The notes: generated by a model not told the origin, from the letters alone. 40,425 nucleotides of DNA from Perkinsus olseni (GCA_013115135.1 JABANP010000481.1:1-40425); one strand, 5' to 3'. Positions 20,937 through 30,466 are shown, numbered from the stretch's first letter. Numbers and translations: made by a program.

Positions 20937-21826
20937 TGTTTGGTTCGCCCGACCGCCTATCAGTGAGAGACTCCCGTTAATTGATCCAACACAACTGAAT
21001 ACATTCCTTATCTGAGTCAACTCTAACGTATAATCTGTGTCTCCAGCAGGCTGGCTACTTCCAGCATCTGGGATCTGCATCATCTGCTATAGACGATCTG
21101 TTCAATTGTCGTTGAGCTTGCAGCTCAATACATCGATCACGCTTCAGCGCAATGTCTGCTCGTGTCCACGAAGACAGCGCTTGTGTGACGACCGATGCGC
21201 TCCAGCCAACATGCCTCCCCAGGGAGCCACACAGGCTAGCGATCGACGTAATCTCTGATATGATACGGGCAGTTTCTATCCGAAGCTGAGTCCCCAATCA
21301 CGGTACTCAGTTTCTCAGATTCAACGCTCCGTTCGGGAATTAGATGAGACTTACAAACCGCTCATCAGCACGTACTCCTGGTACTAAAGAAGTAACTCCC
21401 TGGGAGCTAGAACCTCTCGTCTTGAGAAATGGCGCAAGGCCTCAGGGAAGACCATCTGGTCTTCCCTCTCATAGAGTCTCAGGAACACCTCAGTGATGAT
21501 CAATAACGGTCATCTCTCAAAGCAGTCGAGCCTTTCCCGGACGGTGCACCAGGTTTGGTTCGCCCGACCGCCTATCAGTGAGAGACTCCCGTTAATTGAT
21601 CCAACACAACTGAATACATTCCTTATCTGAGTCAACTCTAACGTATAATCTGTGTCTCCAGCAGGCTGGCTACTTCCAGCATCTGGGATCTGCATCATCT
21701 GCTATAGACGATCTGTTCAATTGTCGTTGAGCTTGCAGCTCAATACATCGATCACGCTTCAGCGCAATGTCTGCTCGTGTCCACGAAGACAGCGCTTGTG
21801 TGACGACCGATGCGCTCCAGCCAACA
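20937..21826 (-). mobile_element. TRIM element (miniature LTR retrotransposon), copy 1
   Basis: Two direct terminal repeats of 275 bp (20937-21211 and 21552-21826) flank a 340-bp non-coding interior. On the minus strand the element starts TGTTGGC and ends CCAAACA, the usual TG...CA. It is flanked by CTAG on both sides (20933-20936, 21827-21830). The interior starts next to the 5' LTR with TGGTGCACCGTCCGGGA, a primer-binding site complementary to a tRNA 3' end of the GGACGGTGCACCA type (tRNA-Gly-like). A purine-rich GGGGAGGCA lies before the 3' LTR. No protein is encoded, so it depends on enzymes supplied in trans. A 14-bp foldback at 21445-21466 is absent from copy 2. Confidence 0.88.
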
Positions 21827-21962
21827 CTAGCCTGCTCGGAGTAAACACCGCCGAGTCGGCGGCGCCGACATCGAGTAGAGGTTCGTGCCACTGAGTTGCA
21901 CTCACGATTCACGAGTGAAATCAAGAGTTTTTGAGTCCTTTGCTGACTGCCCCTAAGTGCAT

Positions 21963-21996
21963 GCGATTCGCATGCTTCGCATGATGCGAAGATAAC
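21963..21996. repeat. Expanded inverted-octamer insertion (octamer present twice)
   Basis: CATGCGA, TTCGCATG, C, TTCGCATG, ATGCGAA. The reverse complement of octamer CATGCGAA occurs twice, separated by one base, between the two partial copies. Confidence 0.65.
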
Positions 21997-22450
21997 ATGA
22001 AAGGATGCAAAATGATCGTCGAATCGAGAGACGCATCGGGTGGATCCGGGTTGGAGTGAAATCGTTAGCTCAGGCTTTCTGTCCTCGCTGGCATGCTATA
22101 TTTTTTGACTTGTCGTTTCGAGTCCCATGGAGTCGTGTTCAACCTGACAGTAACTGTCTGACAGTTTATAGCCTGGGAGATGATGAGTCAATTGGTGACG
22201 GAATATTTCATTTACTCTGCGTTATGTGAGTCTCATGAGAACTGCATGCGGCGCATGCCATGCGCGACTTCAATGGCTTGTGAAATACCAGTATCTAACC
22301 AGGCTGCGGTGATCAGCAACCATCATGCTAATTTCTCAATGTCGATTGAACGGCAGTTATCGAAGCACTTTTTATGATAGCAGGGTGACGACAGCCTGAC
22401 ACTGTTAAGCCCAGTCTGTGAATTTGATTGTTACCTGGTCCCGATGAGGA
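21990..22450. repeat. Dispersed repeat, copy 2 (partner 11217-11590)
   Basis: Direct-orientation match to the earlier copy with the same landmarks (CATGAAAGGATG, CAGGCTGCGGTGATC, GATAGCAGGGTGA). No intact ORF is shared; only short minus-strand peptides are conserved. Confidence 0.65.
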
Positions 22451-22682
22451 CTCATCTGCGTGCTGAGGAATTCTCGAGGTCGCTATAGACCTCGCGTTGC
22501 AGTGGAAGGTGCACCGGGTGCACCTTTCTGTGCACTGCACCCTCGGCTGGGCCTGCATCGTCTGCTTGATGCTAATCGTGCTTGGTTCCGTTTTGGGCTT
22601 CTTCGTGATGGTAAACTAACTTTACTAAAGTTAGAAACGAAGTAAAGGTCTTAGAGTTGATGTTTGAAAGTGGGTTTCAGTC

Positions 22683-23160
22683 TACCGTATGCAGGGTGTA
22701 GCTCCCACAGTGTAGAATATCACGGAAAGTGCGAATCCGGATAGTGGCCACTTCATCGTACTCAGGTCAGACTTTCTCGAGGAAGCTCTCCTGTTTCTCG
22801 AGTTATTCGGATCGAATACGAATGCGGATATAGAGTGCTCAGTGACTAACGTAACTTTTGTGTCGGTCGGGAAGGGAGCGCATCGTGTCGATGGTTGGTT
22901 TAGCGTTGGCTTTGGAATCACTCGCCATTGGAGTAGTCCATCAATCATTGAGTTCTGGTTGAGCTTGATACATGCTGAAAGCAGCTGAGTCTGAAAAATT
23001 TCTGAAGCGAAATGCAGATATAATTCCTCGCTGGGAACCAGGGTGCACATAAACTGACGCGGAGAGTCACGGCGGAGCGACTCGCGCAAGAAAAACTTTA
23101 AAGTGGCATTCGGCTGTGAAGAACGGGACGGGTGATGGATGTGCGGCACATCATGTGCCG
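22683..23160. repeat. Array block R, copy 1
   Basis: One of three diverged copies (others about 24890-25265 and 28045-28550) of a segment that lies 3' of each secreted-protein gene from unit 2 on. Both strands are open over most of it in copies 1 and 3 (minus: IPKPTLNQPSTRCAPFPTDT; plus: GAHRVDGWFSVGFGITRHWS), so a coding role on one strand is possible but undecided. The spacer 22450-22682 before it holds a palindromic GGTGCACC cluster and no gene. Confidence 0.6.
23138..23159. repeat. Inverted-octamer insertion with empty site at 28536-28544
   Basis: GATGTGC, GGCACATC, ATGTGCC. The parallel array copy at 28.5 kb reads GATGTGCCGGCTCTTAGGA without the extra 14 bp. Confidence 0.9.
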
Positions 23161-23615
23161 GCTCTTAGGATCCTGCAGTTGAGAGGATCGGCGATAGCTG
23201 GGGACAGGTAACGCAACCACAAGGTGCTGGGCGGAAGCAAAAAATATCCTCAATATTGTTGAATGTGATATGACACTTATACGACGCAGATTCTTGCACG
23301 GCAACCCTACAAGCATAGCGATCTTGAGCGAGCCCGGCTCGCCGACCCGAGATCCTCGGCCCGAGAAGCATGTATGGGCTCATACAAGAGAAACCGAGCT
23401 GTGAAAGACCGACTAAAATAACTATCTCACCAGGCCAATAACTGTATCATCCAGAGAAAGCAAAGTGAGCTGACTCTCCACGGTACATAGGCCCAACATC
23501 AGCAGTGCCCAGGTCTCAGCTCGACTCCCTGCGCTTGGAACGCAGTTACTATGGTATTGCTATCCCTGTTGTAAACGAACTTGTAGAGATCATGCTCCTG
23601 CATGGTCGTCAACCT

Positions 23616-23637
23616 ACTACAAGTTGTAGTCTACAAC
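23616..23637. repeat. Inverted-octamer insertion in gene D (C-terminal side)
   Basis: ACTACAA, GTTGTAGT, CTACAAC. Gene C has a same-length sequence without the 14 bp at the matching place (about 29016-29031). Confidence 0.88.
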
Positions 23638-23791
23638 GGTATTTCACCGCTTGGCGGAAGGAGTTGTAGTCAGGTTCACTTTGAGAGTCAATCTTGTAGA
23701 CGAACGGTGGCCCTTCGTCAACCGTAAGACCATTGCTCACCTTCATGTATGCACCACACCTCACTTGTAGCCTCACATCCTGGTCAGGGCG

Positions 23792-23813
23792 AGGGACCGG
23801 GTCCCTGGGACCC
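23792..23813. repeat. Inverted-octamer insertion in gene D (N-terminal side)
   Basis: AGGGACC, GGGTCCCT, GGGACCC. Gene C at about 29179-29187 reads CAGGAACCCAAGT without the 14 bp. Confidence 0.88.
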
Positions 23814-23943
23814 AAGTAACTTCAACACAGACCGTACCCTGCGGATTGATGTTAGCATAATAGATCCCAGTCGGAGGGCCGGGGCGAGCCAGCGCTGTCA
23901 CCAGAGATGTAGCGATGTAGCTGACTATGTTCTCGATGAACAT

Positions 23944-24889
23944 TATCTGAACGTAGCGGTATTCGCCACAAGGCTGATGAGAGCATAGATGAATTTGGCT
24001 GACGGTCGTGGTTAACCTCAGGGTGAGTTTCTCAGTGTTGTGCGTCGGAAGAATCTAAACCCACGAACAGCTATTACGAGAAAGATGATCCTTAGCGAAA
24101 TCTGCAGCGTGACCTGGGCCGCAGACGCATGCACGTATGCATCGAGTCTGAGTTAGCGGGAGAGATAACGTGGAGGCACCCCACGCAGTCGTTTGCGGTG
24201 CCAAATATGGTATGCGGTAGTAAGAGCAGTAGCGGTAGTGCACAATGATGTAGTACAGTGTGGGCCACACTGTGTGGCTATTTCAGACAGGGCTAAAAGG
24301 AACGAAAAAAGCTGAACTTGAGTGGATTCAGAGGGACAAGGTGATCCTCAGGCTGCGGACTACAGCGTGATCTTAAAAACGTACTCATGCACCGTGCATG
24401 GTGCACGTCACGTGCATCATGTGCGTGCAAGGAGCGCACTGATACGAGCTACTGGTAGTTAGTGCGCAGTAGCGTTGGTTGTCACTATACAGTAATAGTG
24501 CAGTAGTCGCAGCCCTGAATCAGGGCCCCTGATCTGCTGCACTGTTTCACGATCTATTTCGCCTTGAGATGAATTAGAATGAGGCCGCGGCGTTAAGACC
24601 GTGTTGTACTCCAAACTGAACAGTAACCGATAAGGGTTGATCAACTAGATTAGGGCCACGGGAACAAACAAGTAACTCTCGGAAAACTATTCTCAGTGAA
24701 ACGTGCACCCTCAGCCGGGTCTACATCGCGATTACACATGGTTCGGATCATGCTCGATTTCGTTCTGGACACGTTTGGAACTTGGAGACGACGCGTAAGT
24801 TGCAGTTTGAAAGTGCGGTGCAGATTCTTCACAAGAATATCTCGGTAAGTACAAAAGCGGGCAACGGCCATATCGTCGTCCTCATGTCA
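23944..24889. other. 5' flank of unit 2
   Basis: Contains the family's conserved upstream block (CAGTGTGGCTATTT... near 24256-24300) and further diverged array sequence, with no credible gene. It carries inverted-octamer insertions at 24257-24278 (absent from the matching block at about 19163 and 30540) and 24386-24407. Confidence 0.5.
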
Positions 24890-25265
24890 GAATATCACAT
24901 GAAGGCTTCCCCATTTCTCGAGTACGAAATCGGATGTACAGAGTGCTGAGTGGCTAACATGAATCCTGTGTAAGTCGGGAAGCGAGCTCATCGTGTTGAT
25001 GGTTGGTTTAGCACTGGCTTTGGAATCACTTGCCGTTGGAGTAGTTCATCAGTAATTGATTTCTGGGAGAGGTCTGCAAATGCCGAATGCAGCTGAGTCT
25101 ACAAAATCTCCGAAGCAAAACGCAGATATAGTTCCTCGCCGGAAACCCGTGTGCCCCTGAACTGATGCGGAGAGTTGCAGTGGAGTGACTCGCGTGAGAG
25201 TCTCTCACTGAGAGAAGCTCCACAGTGGCTCTCGGCTGAGAAGCACTGGGCGGGTGATGTATGTG
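24890..25265. repeat. Array block R, copy 2 (most diverged)
   Basis: Aligns with 22740-23140 and 28140-28545 (for example GATGGTTGGTTTAGC, GGAATCACT, GCGGAGAGT) but with several short gaps that break the ORFs seen in the other copies. This argues that the block is not under strong coding constraint. Confidence 0.6.
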
Positions 25266-25289
25266 CCGGCTCTTAGTGCTTCTGAGTTG

Positions 25290-25311
25290 GGAGTATGATA
25301 CTCCGAGTATC
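25290..25311. repeat. Inverted-octamer insertion with empty sites in two sister units
   Basis: GGAGTAT, GATACTCC, GAGTATC. Sister units read GTTGAGAGGATCGGCG (23177 and 28564 areas), exactly 14 bp shorter. Confidence 0.88.
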
Positions 25312-25592
25312 GGCGTGGCTGTGGGCAGATAACGCAATCACAATATGTTGAGTGGGAGCAAAAGATTTCCTCAGTATTGTTGAATGTGATATGACACTGA
25401 TATGAGGCAGATTCTTGCACGGCGGGCCTGCAAACATAACGAACTTGAACGAGCCGCTCTAGATGGAATGCGCGCATACGAGAGATACCGAGCTGTGATA
25501 GACCGACTAAAGTAACGACCTCACCGAGCCAAGTTCTCTGTAATTGAGAGAAAGCTAGTTGAGCTGCATCTCCATGATATTTAGGCCCAATA

Positions 25593-26003
25593 TCAGCAGT
25601 GGCCAGGTCTCAGCTCGACTGCCTGGGCCTCGAACACAGTTACTATAGTATTACTTCCCCTGATGTAGTCGAACTTGAACAGATCACGCGGCACCGTAGT
25701 CACGATCCCATGGCAAAGCATATTTACCACTAGGCGGAACCTGCGGCATTCGGGCTTGCTGCGGGAGTCAATCTTATAGGTGAACGGTGGGCCTTCATCA
25801 ACCGTGAGGTCCTTGCTCTCTTTGAATTGCGCACCACACTTCACACCTAGTACCACATCCTCGTGAGGTCCAGGGGGCCAATTGACTTGAACACAAACTT
25901 GCGGATTGATGTTCGCGTAATAGGTCCCAGTCGGAGGGCCGGCGCGAGCCAACCCTGTCACCATCAGAGAGGCGGCGATGTAGATGACTTTGAAGGAAAC
26001 CAT
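25593..26003 (-). CDS. Small secreted cysteine-containing protein, family member B (intact)
   Basis: The 136-residue single-exon ORF has a signal peptide (MVSFKVIYIAASLMVTGLA) and the family layout: PPTGTYYANINPQ, a VCVQVNW block, LTVDEGPPFTYKID, FKFDY.RGSNTIVT and a terminal GHC. It differs from member A by a two-residue deletion before VCVQ and by a fifth mature Cys (in KPECRRF). Full length, in frame, with substitutions but no breaks, so probably functional. It belongs to the third unit of the array. Confidence 0.85.
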   Translation of the reverse strand: MVSFKVIYIAASLMVTGLARAGPPTGTYYANINPQVCVQVNWPPGPHEDVVLGVKCGAQFKESKDLTVDEGPPFTYKIDSRSKPECRRFRLVVNMLCHGIVTTVPRDLFKFDYIRGSNTIVTVFEAQAVELRPGHC

Positions 26004-26099
26004 TATCTGACCAACAACCTTAGAAACCAGAGTAAGGAGAGCCTAGATAGAGTAGCCGACAGTAGTGATTTGAGCAGCGCCCATCGAACTCTGTGAAGT

Positions 26100-26641
26100 T
26101 ACAGCTTATGTCCTCGAGACTGATGACTCATAACTGATGAGAGCAGAAGTAGATTGCATAAAAGGTTGTGATCAAAACTCAGCCGAATTCACCCCGCGCT
26201 GTGGGATAGCTTAATGAGATAGAGCCAGGTCACAAGGGAGAGACTGCCTCCAAGAGGCAAACGACGAGAAGTATGATCCATAGCAAAATCTGTAGGGTGA
26301 CCTGGACCACCTGCAGTGCAGCAGGTCCTGCACTATAACTCAGTACAATGTGGGCTATTTGAGACGGGGCTCAAAGAGAGGTAAAAATGGACTAGATGGC
26401 AGCTAAGCAACAATGTGATTCACAGCTTACTGAGCTAAGCTAAGCTTAGTGTAGCACGTAGACTCATGCACGCTATAGGAGGCTAAATTCGCTAAATTCC
26501 TAAATTCCAGGCTGCCGAGTCGGCAGCCTTCTCTCGGGAATTTGTTTTTCCCAGACACCAAACCCGATTGAACTTCTACCATAGGAGAGCAATTCCTTCT
26601 CAGATGGAATCGACATTGGATCCGTTGTTTGCGGTAACCAC
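26100..26641. other. 5' flank of unit 3 and spacer
   Basis: Holds the conserved upstream block near 26340-26395. A 9-bp-arm, 1-nt-loop hairpin (GGCTGCCGA/TCGGCAGCC) lies at 26512-26530. No gene seen. Confidence 0.45.
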
Positions 26642-27784
26642 ATGGGCAGCCTGAGATGCGAAGTGTGCAACTCGTTGAACAAGAGCCGATCGGAAGACTC
26701 CTACTCTAATAATGCGAATACTCTAGGAAATTCCGAGGTCAGATGTATTAATACGACGTACCTCATGGATCTCAATCATTCCGTCATGTCCGAACTCATG
26801 CTCAACGTATTCGATAATTGGGTGGAGGTCTACCGTAGCATGTTCTCTTTTGGTGAGCGGCTCGACAGAATCCACCTGAAGCTGAAAGAAAGGCTGAGTG
26901 AGATAAAAACACTCCATCACAACCAAGGTGACTCTGCTCCATCCGCAGATGTCAACTGGATGGAGCTGGTCGTGAAGGACTCGGAAGAGATAAAGAGTTT
27001 ACTGAGTGACGCTGGGGCAGCCCAATGTTGGGCCCCAGTGGGGCTCTCCAGGTCTGGCATGGGTGATGTTGTGCTCATTGCTCTGCGTCTGGGGGGACCG
27101 AGAGATGTGTCCTTTTCAGGTTAGATCGCGAGGCCAGATGCTTGCATTCTAGCCTCAGCGACGTGTTTTACTCCGCAGATAACCACGCACGGGGTATGAG
27201 GCTCATAACCGCTCATACTATGGGCGCTCGTGAGCCGCTCAAGATGATGCGGGACCTCGGGAGTTTTATGAAAGACGGGTCGTCGTTCGCCACATTGTAT
27301 GAGCTCGGTGAAGTGTACCGCGAAGTCACGAAGCTGGAGAATATCGACGAGGCAAGTAGAGTGGTGGTGCTTTCAAAGTAAGTTTGCATCTGGCAGCCAG
27401 ATTCTGGCTTGAGAGTGACCGCGAAATTTGAAGCTCCTTAGGCTCATCGAAGCACTTGGCCGGAAAAAGTTTCTGCTTCGATATCATTCCCTGTCGAGAT
27501 GTTTGAAGAGACCCTCACAGAAGTACGTGAATTTAACGCCGAGTTCCTCAACAAGGCTCTTGAGATTGGCGGGGCGCAAGATACTCTCGTGCACTACTTC
27601 ACGAATGGGGGGTAGGCCTCTCTGAGAGTTCGTTTTTTCACGTTAGTTTTCAGGCTGCCACTCGAGATCTGCTAGCACTAAACAATTCATAAGCAAAATG
27701 ACGAGCCTTGAGTACTTGGACCTCCGGGAATGTGACGGTCAGCCCATCTCATACCTTCATAGTGCATCGTTGTTATCCTGGTAA
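26642..27784 (+). CDS. Unrecognised four-exon gene inside the array
   Basis: I do not recognise the product. Exon 1 runs from ATG 26642 (or the in-frame ATG 26766, MDLNHSVMSEL) to 27051 and is helical and acidic (FGERLDRIHLKLKERLSEIK). Exon 2 (27120-27377: HARGMRLITAHTMGAREPLK, ELGEVYREVTKLENIDEA) joins through a phase-2 GT-AG intron. Exon 3 starts at 27442 by the best acceptor; exon 4 is 27654-27784 (FISKMTSLEYLDLRECDG) in the frame that follows. A different frame of exon 3 (EMFEETLTEVREFNAEFLNK, stop at 27613) has the better protein composition, reached by an acceptor 11 nt downstream. The exon 3 frame is therefore unresolved. Long helices suggest a cytosolic or coiled-coil protein. Confidence 0.6.
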
Positions 27785-28044
27785 CAGACCTATACTGGAA
27801 TTGCTTTCTTGTGACAAGTGACATAGTCGGATATTAGGCAAGAGTTCTGCTACCTCGAATCAGACTATGTCACCCTTAAGACGTGTTTCGTCTCCACCAC
27901 AGAGACTCGTCAGTGGCTGACAGCGCCAGACGCACGTGTTGGGTACGACGATGCGAGTATATGACCATTGCTACTATTGTTTGTGCATCCTTATTGTTAC
28001 ATTATCACTCGCCAAGATACTCGCATGTATATCTGAAACCCAGG
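27785..28044. other. Spacer with an 11-bp inverted repeat
   Basis: GTGACATAGTC (near 27818) and GACTATGTCAC (near 27863) flank about 40 nt. No gene seen. Confidence 0.4.
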
Positions 28045-28092
28045 GTTTCAGTCCACCGTATGCAGGGTGTAGCTCCCACACTGTAGAATATC

Positions 28093-28114
28093 TCGGAGAC
28101 TCTCCGACGGGGAG
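28093..28114. repeat. Inverted-octamer insertion with empty site at about 22720-22730
   Basis: TCGGAGA, CTCTCCGA, CGGGGAG (one substitution). The sister copy reads ATCACGGAAAGTGCG, 14 bp shorter. Confidence 0.8.
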
Positions 28115-28493
28115 TGCGAATCCTGGTAGTTGCCACCTCGTCATACTCAAGTCAGACTTTCTCGAGAAAGCTCTGCTGTTTCTCGAGTTATTCGAATCGA
28201 ATACGAATGCGGATATAGAGTGCTCAGCGACTAACGTAACTTTTGTGTCGGTCGGAAAGGGAGCGCATCGTGTCGATGGTTGGTTTAGCGTTGGCTTTGG
28301 AATCACTCGCCATTGGAGTAGTTCATCAATCATTGAGTTCTGGTTGAGGTTGATACATGCTGAAAGCAGCTGAGTCTGAAAAACTTCTGAAGCGAAATGC
28401 AGATAAAATTTCTCGCTGGGAACCAGGGTGCGCATAAACTGACGCGGAGAGTCACGGCGGAGTGACTCGCGCAATAAAAACCTTAAAGTGGCA

Positions 28494-28515
28494 TTCGGCT
28501 CAGCCGAATCGGCTG
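28494..28515. repeat. Inverted-octamer insertion with empty site at 23108-23116
   Basis: TTCGGCT, CAGCCGAA, TCGGCTG. The sister copy reads GCATTCGGCTGTGAAG without the 14 bp. Confidence 0.9.
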
Positions 28516-28954
28516 TGAAGAACGGGACGGGTGATGGATGTGCCGGCTCTTAGGACTCTGAAGTTGAGAGGATCGGCGATGGCCGGGGACATGTAACGCA
28601 ACCGCAAGGTGCTGGGTGGGAGCAAAAGACTTCCTCAATATTGTTGAATGTGATATGACACTGATACGACGCAGATTCTTGCACGGCAGCCCTGCAAGCA
28701 CAGCGACCTTGAGCGAGCCCGGCTTGCGCTGAGCCGAGATTCTCGGCCCGAGAAGCATGTATGGGCTCATACAAGAGATACCGAACTGTGAAAGACCGAC
28801 TAAAATAACTATCTCACAAAGCCAATAACTCTATCATCCAGAGAAAGCAAGGTGAGGTGACTCTCCACGGTACATAGGCTCAACATCAGCAGTGCCCAGG
28901 TCTCAGCTCGACTCCCTGCGCTTGGAACGCAGTTACTATGGTATTGCTATCCCT

Positions 28955-28976
28955 GTTGTAGTCTACAACTTGTAGA
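28955..28976. repeat. Inverted-octamer insertion that truncates gene C
   Basis: GTTGTAG, TCTACAAC, TTGTAGA. The matching part of gene D (about 23567-23574) has no insertion. Confidence 0.88.
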
Positions 28977-29316
28977 CGAACTTGTAGAGATCATGCTCCT
29001 GCGTGGTCGTCAACTCAAGGCAAACAGCATTCACCGTTTGGCGGAAGGAGTTGTGGACAGGCTCACTTTGAGAGTCAATGTTGTAGACGAACGGTGGCCC
29101 TTCATCAACCGTCAGATCCCTGCTCACCTTCGAGCGTGCACCACAACTCACTTCTAGCCTCACATCCTCATCAGGGTCAGGAACCCAAGTGACTTGAACA
29201 CAGACCGTACCCTGCGGATTGATGTTAGCATAATAGATCCCAGTCGGAGGGCCGGGGCGAGCCAGCGCCGTCACCAGAGCGGCGGCGATGCAGATGATTT
29301 TGTTATTGATGAACAT
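28963..29316 (-). CDS. Secreted-protein family member C, C-terminally truncated
   Basis: The signal peptide (KIICIAAALVTALA) and the core motifs RPGPPTGIYYANINPQGTV and LTVDEGPPFVYNID are intact. After HDLYKFVYKL the frame hits a TAG created by a 14-bp inverted-octamer insertion (28955-28976). The original C-terminal codons, including the GHC end, remain recognisable out of frame down to 28886. The product is 117 residues instead of about 135 and loses the last conserved Cys, so it may be non-functional. It lies in the fourth unit of the array, upstream of TRIM copy 2. Confidence 0.8.
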   Translation of the reverse strand: MFINNKIICIAAALVTALARPGPPTGIYYANINPQGTVCVQVTWVPDPDEDVRLEVSCGARSKVSRDLTVDEGPPFVYNIDSQSEPVHNSFRQTVNAVCLELTTTQEHDLYKFVYKL

Positions 29317-29400
29317 TATTTGAACGGAGCAGTATTCGCAACAAGGCTGATGAGAGCATACATAGATTTAGGTGAAGGTCATGATCAAACTCAGCTGAGT

Positions 29401-29422
29401 GACTCTGGCAGAGTCACTCTGC
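29401..29422. repeat. Inverted-octamer insertion (perfect)
   Basis: GACTCTG, GCAGAGTC, ACTCTGC, in the 5' flank of unit 4. Sister flanks near 19446 and 24014 lack it. Confidence 0.8.
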
Positions 29423-29573
29423 CCTTCGGGTTGGGAGGGAGCATCCAACTCCAGCGGAGCTATGACGTGAAGGATTATCCTGGATGATTTATCTACAGCG
29501 AGATCTATTGCGTCATCTGGGCCGCGCACGATAGCACGTACGCAGTGAGTGAGTAGAACAGATAACGTGAAGG

Positions 29574-30462
29574 TGTTGGCTGGAGCGCATCGGTCGTCAC
29601 ACAAGCGCTGTCTTCGTGGACACGAGCAGACATTGCGTTGAAGCGTGATCGATATATTGAGCTACAAGCTCAACGATAATTGAACAGATCGTCTATAGCA
29701 GATGATGCAGATCCCAGAGGCTGGAAGTAGGCTACTTCAAGTAGCCAGCCTGCTGGAGACACAGATTATACGTTAGAGTTGACTTAGATAAGGAATGTAT
29801 TCAGTTGTGTTGGATCAATTAACGGGAGTCTCTCACTGATAGGCGGTCGGGCGAACCAAACATGGTGCATCGTCCGGGAAGGCTCGACTGCTTTGAGAGA
29901 TGACCGTTATTGATCATCACTGAGGTGTTCCTGAGACTCTATGAGAGTCTTCCCTGAGGCCTTGCGCCATTTCTCAAGACGAGAGGTTCTAACTCCCAGG
30001 GAGTTAATCCTTTAGTACCAGGAGTACGTGCTGATGAGCGGTTTGTAAGTCTCATCCAATTCCCGAACGGAGCGTTGAATCTGAGAAACTGAGTACCGTG
30101 ATTGGGGACTCAGCCTGGGATAGAAACTGCCCGTATCATATCAGAGATTACTTCGATCGCTAGCCTGTGTGGCTCCCTGGGGAGGCATGTTGGCTGGAGC
30201 GCATCGGTCGTCACACAAGCGCTGTTTTCGTGGACACGAGCAGACATTGCGCTGAAGCGTGATCGATATATTGAGCTACAAGCTCAACAATAACTGAACA
30301 GATCGTCTATAGCAGATGATGCAGATCCCAGAGGCTGGAAGTAGCCCGCCTGCTGGAGACACAGATTATACGTTAGAGTTGACTCAGATAAGGGATGTAT
30401 TCAGTTGTGTTGGATCAATTAACGGGAGTCTCTCACTGATAGGCGGTCGGGCGAACCAAACA
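29574..30462 (+). mobile_element. TRIM element, copy 2 (opposite orientation)
   Basis: LTRs are 29574-29862 (289 bp) and 30188-30462 (275 bp); the interior (29863-30187) opens with the primer-binding site TGGTGCATCGTCCGGGAA. Target duplicate AAGG flanks both ends (29570-29573, 30463-30466). The array itself supplies the empty site: sister units read AACGTGGAGGCAGTCC where this one has AACGTGAAGG, the element, then CAACCC. The 14-bp length difference between the two LTRs is one inverted-octamer insertion (29724-29745). No coding capacity. Confidence 0.9.
29724..29745. repeat. Inverted-octamer insertion inside one LTR of TRIM copy 2
   Basis: GAAGTAG, GCTACTTC, AAGTAGC. The other LTR of the same element (30343-30350) and both LTRs of copy 1 lack it, so it post-dates integration of the element. 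Confidence 0.93.
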
Positions 30463-30466
30463 AAGG

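Larger units (their letters stand above)
23499..23943 (-). pseudogene. Secreted-protein family member D, broken by two 14-bp insertions
   Basis: The minus strand starts with a signal peptide (MFIENIVSYIATSLVTALA) and the family signature RPGPPTGIYYANINPQGTV. It then meets a 14-bp inverted-octamer insertion at 23792-23813 that shifts the frame into a stop. The DLTVDEGPPFVYKID core is present in another frame (open 23815-23609), and a second 14-bp insertion at 23616-23637 ends it. The C-terminal third, including the usual GHC end at 23499-23507, is still recognisable. Copy C lacks both insertions and gives the empty sites. Other than these two breaks the sequence is well preserved, so inactivation looks recent. 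Confidence 0.85.
28045..28550. repeat. Array block R, copy 3
   Basis: Close match to 22683-23160. It carries two inverted-octamer insertions absent from that copy (28093-28114 and 28494-28515) and lacks the one present there at 23138. Confidence 0.65.

Noticed and set aside
21037..21894. Two ORFs starting MSPAGWLLPASGICIICY
   Set aside because: They lie entirely within the two LTRs of TRIM copy 1 and owe their identity to LTR duplication, not to a protein family.
26420..26450. CTAAGCT-A-AGCTTAG as another 14-bp insertion
   Set aside because: Arms fit, but neither flank carries the required 6-bp repeat.
29995..30010. AACTCCC-A-GGGAGTT hairpin as another 14-bp insertion
   Set aside because: The 6-bp direct repeat is missing and both TRIM copies share the hairpin.
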